From Bacteroidota bacterium (GTDB lineage Bacteria > Bacteroidota > Bacteroidia > CAIKAF01), in contig JAEZEQ010000046.1 of assembly GCA_023432985.1 (NCBI GenBank), forward strand, positions 1 through 45,007: a stretch of DNA of 45,007 nucleotides, read 5' to 3'. The notes beneath the pieces are model-generated. The model did not search any database. It saw only the letters and a program-made list of their open reading frames with translations, and was not told the origin of the DNA. Below are positions 7,039-15,541 of this stretch, in pieces; within the stretch, counting starts at the first letter, position 1; each line of letters opens with the position of its first letter. Made by a program: the position numbers and the translations under genes.

Positions 7039-9954
7039 ATGAGAAAAATTATCGCTTATGCATGGATTTTACCCCTCTTATTTTCCCATTTTTCTTTCGC
7101 ACAAATTCAAGGTAACGGAGGCACACCGCCCGGCTTGAAATGGGTCGAAGATACACGCAGTATAAGTGAAATTACTTTCCCCAAACCGGATGTGGTAGCC
7201 CTCAAAGCCGAAGATGCTCTTGTCGACGGTAAAGGTATTGCCCCATGGAGATTCGGTGCTATTCACTATACCCAAATTTCTCCCTATTCGCATGGTGAAT
7301 GGCTTAGTACGCAAGACGGAGGCGCTATTTGGCAATTGAAACTGAGCAGCCCCGAGGCCCTTAGCATGAACCTCGCTTTCGAGAATACGATTATTCCGGA
7401 AGGAAATGAACTTTATGTCTACAACGAAGAGAAGTCTTTTATTCTCGGAGCTTTTACCCAAAATCATGTTTATGAAGGCCAATTAGGAACGGAACTTTTA
7501 CCCGGTTCGGTGATTGTTGTGGAATATTATGTGCCTGCCGTAAATATGCAAAATAAAGGTGATTTCACGATTACAAAGGTGGTACACGGATACCGCAGTG
7601 CAGGCGAATTCCAAGAAAAAGCTTTCGGAAGTTCGGGTAATTGTAATATGAATGTGGCTTGCCCCGATGGAAGTCCATGGGCCGACCAAATACGCAGCGC
7701 CGTTATGCTGGTTTCAGGATCAAACGGATTTTGTTCCGGCGCACTTATTAATAATACGCTGCAAGATGGAAAACCTTATGTGCTTACCGCAAATCACTGT
7801 TATAGCAACCCGGCTACATGGATTTTTCGTTTCAACTGGCAGTCGCCCACCTGCGCTAACCCTTCCTCAAGTCCCACTTTCCAAAGTTTAAGCGGAGCTG
7901 TTCTCCGTTCGAGAAGAACGCCTTCGGATTTTTGCCTGGTAGAAATTACGGGCGGACTTTCAGGTGGAACGGTTCCCGCTTCTTATAACGCGTATTTCAG
8001 TGGCTGGAATAATGGCAATGCAGCGCCTTCCGGTACGGTGTCTATTCATCATCCTTCGGGCGATATTAAGAAAATTTCTTTCGACGATAATGCGGCATCG
8101 GCCGTACAAGCAATGGGGTCTTCGGAAGCGGCTTCATCCTGGCAAGTGGTTTGGGATAGAAACACAACTACCGAAGGTGGATCTTCCGGATCTCCTTTGT
8201 TCGATCAAAATTACAGAATTATCGGACAACTCTGGGGAGGTAGTGCATCTTGCAGCAATCAGACCGGACCCGATTATTACGGACGATTGTTTAATTCATG
8301 GAATCCCACCGGAAGCAATTCCACAAACCAACTGAAACATTGGTTGGATCCAAATAATACCGGCGCCACAACTATCGATGGCTACGACCCAAATGCGGTT
8401 ACTTATAGTCTCGATGCTCAAATGATGGCCGTGCTTAGTCCCACCGGAACAGCATGTATAGGCCCGGTGAACCCACAGGTTACGATTAAGAATAACGGAA
8501 CGACTACGCTCACTTCGGCAAATATTATCTATCGCATCGATGCAGGTGCCCCGGTTTCGCTAAACTGGACCGGATCTCTGGCTTCAGGTGCCAGCACGAA
8601 TGTTAATCTGGCTACTTTTAGTACCACTGCCGGAACGCACAGCTTTACCGCACGCATCTCAAGTCCAAATGGAGGATCGGATCAAAATGCATTGAATGAT
8701 TCGCTCACTGTTTCTTTTACGCTGAATTCCGTTACTCCAACTGCATTGCCCATAGCGCAAGGATTTGAGTCCACTTTTTTGCCCGCAGGATGGCAATTGG
8801 GTAACCCGGATGGAGCTATGTCCTGGGCCAAATCTAATACGGTCGGATTTAATTCTACCGCCTCGGCATGGATGAATAATTTTGCCTATAATGGTGCCGG
8901 TCAGCTCGACTATCTGATTAGTCCCACTTTTAGCCTCACTGGCCAAAGCTCAGGTTCAATCTCTTTTGATGTGGCTTATGCACGATATAGTAATTCTTAT
9001 TCGGATGGATTGAAAGTGGAAATATCGAACGATTGCGGAGCGACATGGACCGAGATTTATAATAAAACCGGAGGAACTTTGGCTACAGCACCTAATACCA
9101 CTTCTCCCTTTGTGCCTACGGCTTCTCAATGGAGATCGGAAAATATTGACCTGACTCCCTATGCCAACCAGGCCGCACTCCAAATTCGTTTTGTAGGCGT
9201 ATGCGGATATGGAAATAATCTCTATTTGGATAATGTCAATATCCAATCCGGAGCGCCGGCAGCGCCTGTCGCCTCATTTACTCCGAATAGTCCTACCGGT
9301 TGCGTGAATAGCCCCGTAACTTTCTCGAATACATCTACAGGTGTGGTAAGTGGGGTAGTGTGGACTTTCACAGGCGGAAACCCGGCTACTTCAACGGCGA
9401 ATTCTCCTTCGGTTAGCTACGCATCTCCGGGTTCTTATCCGGTTGTACTTACAGTTACCGGTCCGGGTGGAACTACCGTTGCCAACGCTACGGTAACGAT
9501 CTACTCCAACCCAACGCCTTCTATAATTGCAAATGGAAATATATTGTCAACAGGTAGTTTTAACAGCTACCAATGGTACAGAAACGGAGCTGCTATTTCG
9601 GGAGCAAATGCAGCCAATTATACCATCACGCAAGGTGGTGCCTATACGGTTAGGGTTACCGATGCCAATGGCTGTGTGGGAACCTCAAGTGCATTCGTAA
9701 GTACGCTGTCCGAGCAAGAAAATCTGCTCGATTTTATTCAGATTTTTCCGAATCCAACCGATGATATACTCTTTGTGCGCCACAATGCACAAATCCACAT
9801 GCAAATTGCATTGTTTAATGCCTTAGGCCAAAAAGTATACATGACAGAAGGAACAGAATTGCAGATTCCTGTTTCGAACCTGGCCTCGGGTATTTATATG
9901 ATCGAAGTGCAAGCTCAAGGTAAAAAAGCACTGAGCAAAGTGATTGTTAAATAG
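7039..9954 (+). CDS. Secreted trypsin-like (lysyl endopeptidase-like) serine protease with PKD and T9SS sorting domain
   Basis: An extracellular peptidase of 971 residues. The signal peptide is 1-22 (ends FSFAQ), followed by a propeptide-like region (about 23-195). The chymotrypsin-fold domain (about 200-450) has His253 in VLTANHCY, a probable catalytic Asp297 in PSDFCLVEI, and Ser383 in EGGSSGSPLF. The nearest characterised group I recall is Lys-C-like endopeptidases. A CARDB-like region (about 455-560), a jelly-roll/MAM-like domain (about 570-735), a PKD domain (about 745-825) and an Ig-like segment (YQWYRNGAAISGAN) follow. Residues 897-971 form a T9SS type A tail (IFPNPTDDILFV...LASGIYMIEVQ). 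It is monocistronic, with its own promoter and terminator. Cleavage specificity is inferred, not shown. Confidence 0.93.
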   Translation: MRKIIAYAWILPLLFSHFSFAQIQGNGGTPPGLKWVEDTRSISEITFPKPDVVALKAEDALVDGKGIAPWRFGAIHYTQISPYSHGEWLSTQDGGAIWQLKLSSPEALSMNLAFENTIIPEGNELYVYNEEKSFILGAFTQNHVYEGQLGTELLPGSVIVVEYYVPAVNMQNKGDFTITKVVHGYRSAGEFQEKAFGSSGNCNMNVACPDGSPWADQIRSAVMLVSGSNGFCSGALINNTLQDGKPYVLTANHCYSNPATWIFRFNWQSPTCANPSSSPTFQSLSGAVLRSRRTPSDFCLVEITGGLSGGTVPASYNAYFSGWNNGNAAPSGTVSIHHPSGDIKKISFDDNAASAVQAMGSSEAASSWQVVWDRNTTTEGGSSGSPLFDQNYRIIGQLWGGSASCSNQTGPDYYGRLFNSWNPTGSNSTNQLKHWLDPNNTGATTIDGYDPNAVTYSLDAQMMAVLSPTGTACIGPVNPQVTIKNNGTTTLTSANIIYRIDAGAPVSLNWTGSLASGASTNVNLATFSTTAGTHSFTARISSPNGGSDQNALNDSLTVSFTLNSVTPTALPIAQGFESTFLPAGWQLGNPDGAMSWAKSNTVGFNSTASAWMNNFAYNGAGQLDYLISPTFSLTGQSSGSISFDVAYARYSNSYSDGLKVEISNDCGATWTEIYNKTGGTLATAPNTTSPFVPTASQWRSENIDLTPYANQAALQIRFVGVCGYGNNLYLDNVNIQSGAPAAPVASFTPNSPTGCVNSPVTFSNTSTGVVSGVVWTFTGGNPATSTANSPSVSYASPGSYPVVLTVTGPGGTTVANATVTIYSNPTPSIIANGNILSTGSFNSYQWYRNGAAISGANAANYTITQGGAYTVRVTDANGCVGTSSAFVSTLSEQENLLDFIQIFPNPTDDILFVRHNAQIHMQIALFNALGQKVYMTEGTELQIPVSNLASGIYMIEVQAQGKKALSKVIVK

Positions 9955-9976
9955 TATTGCTACATTCGTATTTTAT

Positions 9977-10010
9977 AAAACAGCTGCCCGATTAAAGCAG
10001 CTGTTTTTTT
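9977..10010 (+). terminator. Intrinsic terminator downstream of the protease gene
   Basis: AAAACAGCTGC (9977-9987) pairs with GCAGCTGTTTT (9997-10007) and is followed by a T run. The T run merges into TATATTTA (10011-10018), a possible degenerate -7 box for the next gene. Confidence 0.85.
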
Positions 10011-10023
10011 TATATTTACAGCT

Positions 10024-10632
10024 ATGTATATCCCAAAAGAATTCAATAATAGTCAGGATTTATCCTATGCCGATTTTATAGAAAAATACCCCTTTGGAGC
10101 AATGCTTTTTATGCAGAATAATCGCATTGATTCGGTCTTAAGTCCCTTTTTGTTTATGCAAAATAATGCGGGCCAAAAATCCTTGCGCGTGCATTTAGCG
10201 CGTACGCAGGAAAGGGATCATTGGCCGGAGGATTTTCCGGTGACGGCTTTGTTTCAAGGAGCTAATGGATATGTCTCGCCCAAATTGTACGACTCGCCGC
10301 ATAATGTGCCTACATGGAATTATTCGGCTTTACAAGTGCAAGCCCGACTGCATCGCTTACCCATAACCGATTATGCTGCCTATTTTGAAGCCCTGATCGA
10401 AAGATTTGATGCGGATTGGTTGCCGGCATACAGTAGTGTAGACCCCGCATATTTAAAAGGATTGGAAAAGGGTTTGCTCTTGTTCGAACTACATATCGAT
10501 AAAGTAGAATGGGTGCAAAAATGGAGTCAGAATAAATCGGAAAAGGAAAGAATGCAAATTGCCCGGTACTTTATGGAGAACGGAAATGAAATTTTGGGAC
10601 GCGAAATGTGGAATGATTGTAAAAAAGAATAA
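10024..10632 (+). CDS. PaiB-family FMN-binding split-barrel protein
   Basis: 202 residues. MYIPKEF at the N-terminus and the core ANGYVSPKLYDSPHNVPTWNYSALQVQARL (about 80-109) are the hallmark of the PaiB family (called FMN-binding negative transcriptional regulator after Bacillus subtilis PaiB). The fold is a flavin-reductase-like split barrel. A regulatory role is not certain here, since no paiA-like acetyltransferase is adjacent. It starts 14 bases after the T-tract of the preceding terminator. The only box nearby is TATATTTA, one base off the -7 consensus. Confidence 0.88.
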   Translation: MYIPKEFNNSQDLSYADFIEKYPFGAMLFMQNNRIDSVLSPFLFMQNNAGQKSLRVHLARTQERDHWPEDFPVTALFQGANGYVSPKLYDSPHNVPTWNYSALQVQARLHRLPITDYAAYFEALIERFDADWLPAYSSVDPAYLKGLEKGLLLFELHIDKVEWVQKWSQNKSEKERMQIARYFMENGNEILGREMWNDCKKE

Positions 10633-10663
10633 ATAAAAAAACCTTTTTGTTGAATCGGAAATA

Positions 10664-10671
10664 TACCTTTG
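10664..10671 (+). promoter_or_regulatory. -7 element four bases from the start codon (possible leaderless mRNA)
   Basis: TACCTTTG ends at 10671 and the ATG begins at 10676. With the usual distance of a few bases from the box to the transcription start, the mRNA would begin at or next to the ATG. A TTTTTG at 10644-10649 lies upstream, but the 14-base spacing is short. Confidence 0.55.
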
Positions 10672-10675
10672 CAGT

Positions 10676-11182
10676 ATGAAGAAAATGCAGGCATTATTAG
10701 GCTTTTATTGTGCAATTTTTTATTTCGCATGGAAATTGGGTTTGTTTTATACCGATAATCAATACACCATTCTTGCAAAATTTCCCATAGCTCCATTGTT
10801 GGCTGTATTGGGAGCGGCGATTATTTATTCGGTTACCCGCTTGTCAGAAAAGCCTTTCTCGGTAATAGAAGGATTTAAAGCAGGAACTCGTACGGCCCTG
10901 GTTGCTGCCGTGCTCACTATGCTCTTTGTTTTTATTTATTATAAGGTGGTCGATCCGGCCTTTTTTTCGGTACAACATGCCGAAGTACGCGCCGCAATCG
11001 AAGCTTTTCCCGATGAAACACAACGCGCTGAAGCATTGAAAAACTTCGAGAATAATAAGAAATTTTTCGAGCCTTTTAATTATTCTGCGCTTACCTTATC
11101 GGGTGTATCGGCATTTGGTATGGCATTTTCGCTCATCTCCTCGGCTTTGTATGAAATGTTCCGTAAATTTGGATCTCTTTAA
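10676..11182 (+). CDS. DUF4199-like membrane protein
   Basis: 168 residues with four predicted membrane segments (about 6-25, 34-53, 70-95 and 138-160) and a charged loop EAFPDETQRAEALKNFENNKKFF between the last two. The overall plan (three helices, charged loop, C-terminal helix) resembles the DUF4199-like protein at 5452. Function is unknown. It is followed after 18 bases by the SDR gene and is likely co-transcribed with it. Confidence 0.8.
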   Translation: MKKMQALLGFYCAIFYFAWKLGLFYTDNQYTILAKFPIAPLLAVLGAAIIYSVTRLSEKPFSVIEGFKAGTRTALVAAVLTMLFVFIYYKVVDPAFFSVQHAEVRAAIEAFPDETQRAEALKNFENNKKFFEPFNYSALTLSGVSAFGMAFSLISSALYEMFRKFGSL

Positions 11183-11200
11183 TTTTAATCTGCTATTGCT

Positions 11201-12208
11201 ATGATTGTTCTCACCGGAGCAAATGGTTTTTTAGGTGCACATGTTTTATGTAAACTCGTTGCTTCAGGGAAGAAGGTACGCGCAATCAAAAGGGAAGATT
11301 CGAACCTGGATTTTGTGAAAAGAGTTTTCGATAGATTCGGAAATCCCAACGATTTCGAAAAAGTGGAATGGGTAAATGCAGATGTGTTGGACTATTTCTC
11401 GTTAGAGGATGCCTTCGAAGATGCCCAAACGGTTATACATACTGCAGCTATGGTCTCTTTCGGGAAAAAAAACAGAAAATCTATGTATCAGATTAATGTG
11501 CTTGGAACAGCACATGTAGTCAATGCTTGTTTATACAGAAAGGTAGAAACGCTGATACATTTTAGTTCGATCGCCGCTTTAGGAAGCAGCGATTTTTCGA
11601 TGCCGGTGAATGAAACAAGTCCATGGAAAAATTCGCCCGATACTTCCTGGTATGCACGGAGTAAACATGCTGCAGAAAGCGAAGTATGGAGAGGTGTGGA
11701 GGAAGGCTTGAATGCACTTGTGCTGAACCCTGGAGTCATTTTAGGTTATGCCGATTGGAATAAAAGTTCGGGTAAAATTTTTACCCGAGCCCGCAAAGGA
11801 ATACCCGGATATACCACGGGAACTAACGGTTTTGTGGATGTGCACGATGTGGTAAATATTAGCATGGCTCTGCTCGATTCGCCCATTAGAAACGAAAGAT
11901 TTATTCTGGTTTCGGAATCTTTGCCTTTTAAACGCATTTTAGAATTAATCTGCAATGAAATTCGCGCAAAAATACCGTCCCGTTCTATACCAGAAAAGGC
12001 AATGTATGCTCTAGCCAACCTGAACGAAATCTGGTCTTCTTTCTCGGGCAAAGAACCTGCTCTTACAAAAGATTTAGTGAAATCCTTGTATAAGATTACA
12101 CACTACGACAATTCTAAAATAAAAAACGCCATTTCTTTCGAATTCAAATCGGTGGAAAAAAGCATTCACGAAACTGCATTATACTTCCTAAAAGAAGAAA
12201 AAAAATAA
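11201..12208 (+). CDS. NAD(P)-dependent epimerase/dehydratase-family protein (extended SDR)
   Basis: 335 residues. The Rossmann motif TGANGFLGAHVL is at the N-terminus. The active-site Ser lies in HFSSIAALGSS and the Tyr-x3-Lys pair in WYARSKHAAE. The C-terminal substrate domain resembles dihydroflavonol-4-reductase or 3-beta-HSD-like members that reduce or epimerise sugar nucleotides or other alcohols. The exact substrate cannot be deduced. It lies 18 bases after a DUF4199-like membrane protein, with no promoter box between, so an operon is likely. Confidence 0.88.
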   Translation: MIVLTGANGFLGAHVLCKLVASGKKVRAIKREDSNLDFVKRVFDRFGNPNDFEKVEWVNADVLDYFSLEDAFEDAQTVIHTAAMVSFGKKNRKSMYQINVLGTAHVVNACLYRKVETLIHFSSIAALGSSDFSMPVNETSPWKNSPDTSWYARSKHAAESEVWRGVEEGLNALVLNPGVILGYADWNKSSGKIFTRARKGIPGYTTGTNGFVDVHDVVNISMALLDSPIRNERFILVSESLPFKRILELICNEIRAKIPSRSIPEKAMYALANLNEIWSSFSGKEPALTKDLVKSLYKITHYDNSKIKNAISFEFKSVEKSIHETALYFLKEEKK

Positions 12209-12220
12209 GAAAAAGGATAG

Positions 12221-12228
12221 TAACTTTG
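12221..12228 (+). promoter_or_regulatory. -7 element for the secreted lipase-like gene
   Basis: TAACTTTG matches TAnnTTTG, 40 bases before the ATG at 12269. No TTG at -33 spacing was seen. Confidence 0.5.
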
Positions 12229-12268
12229 GTTTTTTCTGGTATATTTAAAATCTAAACACTCTGCAACC

Positions 12269-13900
12269 ATGAAAAAAACCTTATTCTTATTTTTTGTTCT
12301 TCAATCTTTTTTTCTCTCTGCTCAGCATCTGATTAGTTTGAACGAAATTCGTAGCTATACGCTTACGCAAATCGATAGTGCATATAGTGCAATGGGACTC
12401 CCATCCATGCTTATGCCCAAAGACTATGAAGTGAAGGTATATTGGATCATGTACAACTCGGTCCTTCCCGACAGTATTACGCCTACCCAGATAAGCGGCT
12501 TGTTGATTATTCCTCAGAATAAATCATGTCCGTCTTCTATTCTTAGTTATCAACACGGAACGATGATGACCAAAGCCGAAGCTCCTTCGAAAATGGGGGG
12601 TAAGGAATGGGTGCTTGGTTTGGCCATGGGCGCAGCCGGATATATAGCGGCCTTGCCCGATTATATTGGATTGGGACACGATTTGGTAAACAACCATCCA
12701 TACCAGCATGCGCGCAGCGAAGCCACCGCCACGGTAGATATGATTCGGGCCGTACGCGAAGTATGCCTGCAAGAGAATATAGACTTGAACGGACAGGTTT
12801 TGCTAAGCGGATATAGTCAGGGCGGACATGCTACTATGGCGGCCCATAGAATGATGCAGAGGTCCTTTCCGACAGAGTTTGAAGTGAGTGCTTCTGTACC
12901 CATGTCGGGACCCTATAGCATGAGTACGGCCATGAAAGATGTGATGCTCACCAATAATCCCTATCCGGCACCCTATTATTTACCTTATGTTCTGCTGAGT
13001 TTTCAGAATATCTATGCCGCCTATCCTGCGGTTTCCGACTTCCTGAATACGCCTTACGACACTCAATTGCCTCCCCTGTATAGTGGATATAATTCGGCCA
13101 GTGAAGTGAATGCACTGATGCCTTCTGTTCCTAAAAATATTATTCGCAGCACGGTTTTGAGCGCTTTTGATGTAGACAGTAATCATATTTTCCGCACTTT
13201 GTTGAAAGATAATGACGTCTACGCATGGAAACCCGAAAGCCAGGTGCATATGCTGTATTGCGGGGCAGATAAACATGTTCCACCACAGAATACTTTTATT
13301 GCCTACGATTATATGCAGGCACTCGGTGCTCAGGTGTCTAAAATGAATGTAAATGATGTTATGGATCATACTCCATGTGCCGAGGTTGCCATGATGCATA
13401 TGAAATCTATTTTTGATACCATAAGGCATGATAGAATTAATCTTATTTTCCATGCCCAAAATCCAAGTTTAGCTTCGACTCAGGATGGCTCTATTTCTTT
13501 GCAGATTCAAGGGGTAAAGCCGCCCTATACGGTAAGCTGGAGTACGGGCGAACAAGTAACACAGCTGAATAATATCGGGGTGGGTTTGTATACGGTTACA
13601 GTCAGCAGCCCCAATGCATGCCAACCCGTTACCGCATCTTATTTCTTGAATGCTTCCACTGCTTTGTCGGAGGAGAAGTCGGATTTATTTAATGTCTTTC
13701 CCAACCCGGGAAATGGCCTGGTCCATATATCATCTGCTTCGCAAATCGGCAATCTGAAAGTTATGCATATAACCGGTGAAATGGTATACAGCACTTCGAC
13801 AGACCAAATGAATCTGGATCTGGATTTGTCGCATTTGTCGCCCGGAATATATGTGATCCTGACGGATGCGCAATCGCCTTTTAGGTATATAAAATATTAA
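12269..13900 (+). CDS. Secreted alpha/beta hydrolase (lipase-like) with SprB-like repeat and T9SS sorting domain
   Basis: 543 residues. The signal peptide is 1-19 (ends FFLSAQ). The alpha/beta hydrolase domain spans about 30-390. The nucleophile elbow GYSQGGH has Ser183, the likely acid is the Asp in YCGADKHVPP, and the likely His is in MDHTPCAE. The layout resembles secretory lipases/esterases. Residues about 395-455 form a SprB-like repeat (DGSISLQIQG...YTVSWSTGEQ...VGLYTVTVSSPNAC). Residues about 465-543 are a T9SS type A tail (VFPNPGNGLVHIS...LSPGIYVILTD). It is likely released or surface-attached and acts on esters in the environment. The substrate is unknown. Confidence 0.9.
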   Translation: MKKTLFLFFVLQSFFLSAQHLISLNEIRSYTLTQIDSAYSAMGLPSMLMPKDYEVKVYWIMYNSVLPDSITPTQISGLLIIPQNKSCPSSILSYQHGTMMTKAEAPSKMGGKEWVLGLAMGAAGYIAALPDYIGLGHDLVNNHPYQHARSEATATVDMIRAVREVCLQENIDLNGQVLLSGYSQGGHATMAAHRMMQRSFPTEFEVSASVPMSGPYSMSTAMKDVMLTNNPYPAPYYLPYVLLSFQNIYAAYPAVSDFLNTPYDTQLPPLYSGYNSASEVNALMPSVPKNIIRSTVLSAFDVDSNHIFRTLLKDNDVYAWKPESQVHMLYCGADKHVPPQNTFIAYDYMQALGAQVSKMNVNDVMDHTPCAEVAMMHMKSIFDTIRHDRINLIFHAQNPSLASTQDGSISLQIQGVKPPYTVSWSTGEQVTQLNNIGVGLYTVTVSSPNACQPVTASYFLNASTALSEEKSDLFNVFPNPGNGLVHISSASQIGNLKVMHITGEMVYSTSTDQMNLDLDLSHLSPGIYVILTDAQSPFRYIKY

Positions 13901-14001
13901 GTTCTCCATCCCGGACTCTAATCATTTTTCTTTTGCGTTTTTGCATTGAATTGAGGTGAATACGGTCGAATTTGCCTACTTTTATACCACATTTTATTCA
14001 G

Positions 14002-14805
14002 ATGAACGCTTACGATAATAATAACGATTATGTGATACATAATGGGAATATTATAAAGAAACAGGCTCTGACGTTTTTAGACGTCGAAAGAGCTTTCCGT
14101 TTTGGCGATTCATGGTTCGAAACGATGTTTGTGCATAATGGCGAAATAAGATATTGGGACTATCATAAAAGACGTCTTATTAAAGCCTTTGAAGCTGCGG
14201 GCGAATTATGCGAAGGGATAGAGGAACAAATACGCGAATTATATGCCTATTACGGAGATGCAGATGCAAGGGTTAGGTTTACCGTCTTTAGAGTGCACGG
14301 ACATTTATATACACCCCTATCGGATGCATATTCTTATTTGCTGGAATGGGAAAAATGGCAAATACCCGATTATTCTATGTCTCGTATAGATTTTTCGGAG
14401 GATATTATTTTGTTTTCAAAACGTTTATTTCCCGGAAAATCGGGCAATAGTGCACCCTATATACAAGCCTCTAAAGAAGCCGCTCAGCGAAAGTTGACCC
14501 AAATTGTTTTATGTAACGAAAAAGGAGAAATTGCCGAAACAGCAAATGCCAATTTGTTTTGGAGAATAGGGGATATATGGTATACACCCGACCTGAATAG
14601 CGGTTGCGTGGAAGGGGTTATGCGTGCCGCCTTATTGCGATTTTTTAAGGAGCAAGGCATGACTTGCCGCGAAGTATCGGCAGCTAAGGAACAACTTTTT
14701 AGAGCTGAAGAAATTTGTGTGACCAATGCAATAATTGGCGTGAAGAATGTACATTTGCTGGCAGATAAAGCCTTGCATATTCATGTCGAAAAAATCTTTG
14801 AATAA
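14002..14805 (+). CDS. Aminotransferase class IV (BCAT / aminodeoxychorismate lyase-like)
   Basis: A PLP enzyme of fold type IV, 267 residues from the ATG at 14002. Upstream in-frame TTG at 13972 adds a sequence (MPTFIPHFIQ) unlike the family and is rejected. Family features are FLDVERAFRFGDSWFETMF (N-terminal domain), the region around PGKSGNSAPYIQASKEA that should hold the PLP lysine, GEIAETANANLFW, and TPDLNSGCVEGVMRAALL. It could be PabC-like (4-amino-4-deoxychorismate lyase) or a branched-chain/D-amino-acid transaminase. Sequence alone does not decide. The 3' end overlaps mtgA by 23 bases. Confidence 0.85.
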   Translation: MNAYDNNNDYVIHNGNIIKKQALTFLDVERAFRFGDSWFETMFVHNGEIRYWDYHKRRLIKAFEAAGELCEGIEEQIRELYAYYGDADARVRFTVFRVHGHLYTPLSDAYSYLLEWEKWQIPDYSMSRIDFSEDIILFSKRLFPGKSGNSAPYIQASKEAAQRKLTQIVLCNEKGEIAETANANLFWRIGDIWYTPDLNSGCVEGVMRAALLRFFKEQGMTCREVSAAKEQLFRAEEICVTNAIIGVKNVHLLADKALHIHVEKIFE

Positions 14806-15541
14806 ACCCCGAAATAGTCGCCCCAAAAAGAAAAAAAGTGGCTTAGCTAAAGGCCTGAATATACTTTGGAAAAGTATTATAGGCTTTTTTGTGGGAACCA
14901 TAGTTATGGTGATTGTATATGGCTTTGCGCCGGTGCCGGGTACGCCTTTGATGCTGATCCGTAAATGGGAAAACCGGAATAATGATAAGCATGAAATCCA
15001 GTATAAATGGGTCTCCCGTGATAATATTTCTGATTATTTGGAATTGGCTGTGGTATGTAGCGAAGATCAGAATTTTCTGAAACATAACGGACTCGATTTT
15101 GGAGCCATTAAGAAAGCGCAAAAACAAAATGAAAAGGCCGGAAGGGTAGTCAGAGGCGCTAGTACCATTAGTCAACAAACGGCAAAAAATCTTTTTTTAT
15201 GGCCGGGCAGAAGTTATGTACGTAAAGGACTGGAAGTATATTTTACTTTTCTGATTGAATTGTTCTGGTCTAAAGAACGGATTATGGAAGTGTACTTGAA
15301 TATTATTGAAATGGGAGACGGTATCTATGGTGCACAAGCCGCTTCTAAGAAATATTTCAAAAAGGATGCAGCGAAACTGAGTGCTTCCGAGGCCGCATTA
15401 ATTGCAGCGGTTTTACCCAATCCCCGACGTTTTTCGGCATCTAAACCAAGTGCATATACGCGCGGAAGACAGGCTTTTGTATTGCAACAAATGCGCTTTT
15501 GGGGAATGAAACTCGATTACGATAAAGAAAAAAAGGACTAG
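14783..15541 (+). CDS. mtgA: Monofunctional biosynthetic peptidoglycan transglycosylase
   Basis: Polymerises lipid II into glycan strands at the outer face of the inner membrane. It has 252 residues from the ATG at 14783. An earlier ATG (14747) only adds residues unlike the family. A basic N-terminus (NSRPKKKKSG) precedes one membrane anchor (about 23-45). The GT51 domain carries the catalytic Glu in CSEDQNFLKHNGLD, then RGASTISQQTAKNLFLWPGRS and the second conserved Glu in SKERIMEVYLNIIEMGDGIYG. No transpeptidase domain follows, hence monofunctional. The gene shares the palindromic CTAG (15538-15541) with the convergent bshB1, so both stop in the same four bases. Confidence 0.95.
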   Translation: MSKKSLNKPRNSRPKKKKSGLAKGLNILWKSIIGFFVGTIVMVIVYGFAPVPGTPLMLIRKWENRNNDKHEIQYKWVSRDNISDYLELAVVCSEDQNFLKHNGLDFGAIKKAQKQNEKAGRVVRGASTISQQTAKNLFLWPGRSYVRKGLEVYFTFLIELFWSKERIMEVYLNIIEMGDGIYGAQAASKKYFKKDAAKLSASEAALIAAVLPNPRRFSASKPSAYTRGRQAFVLQQMRFWGMKLDYDKEKKD

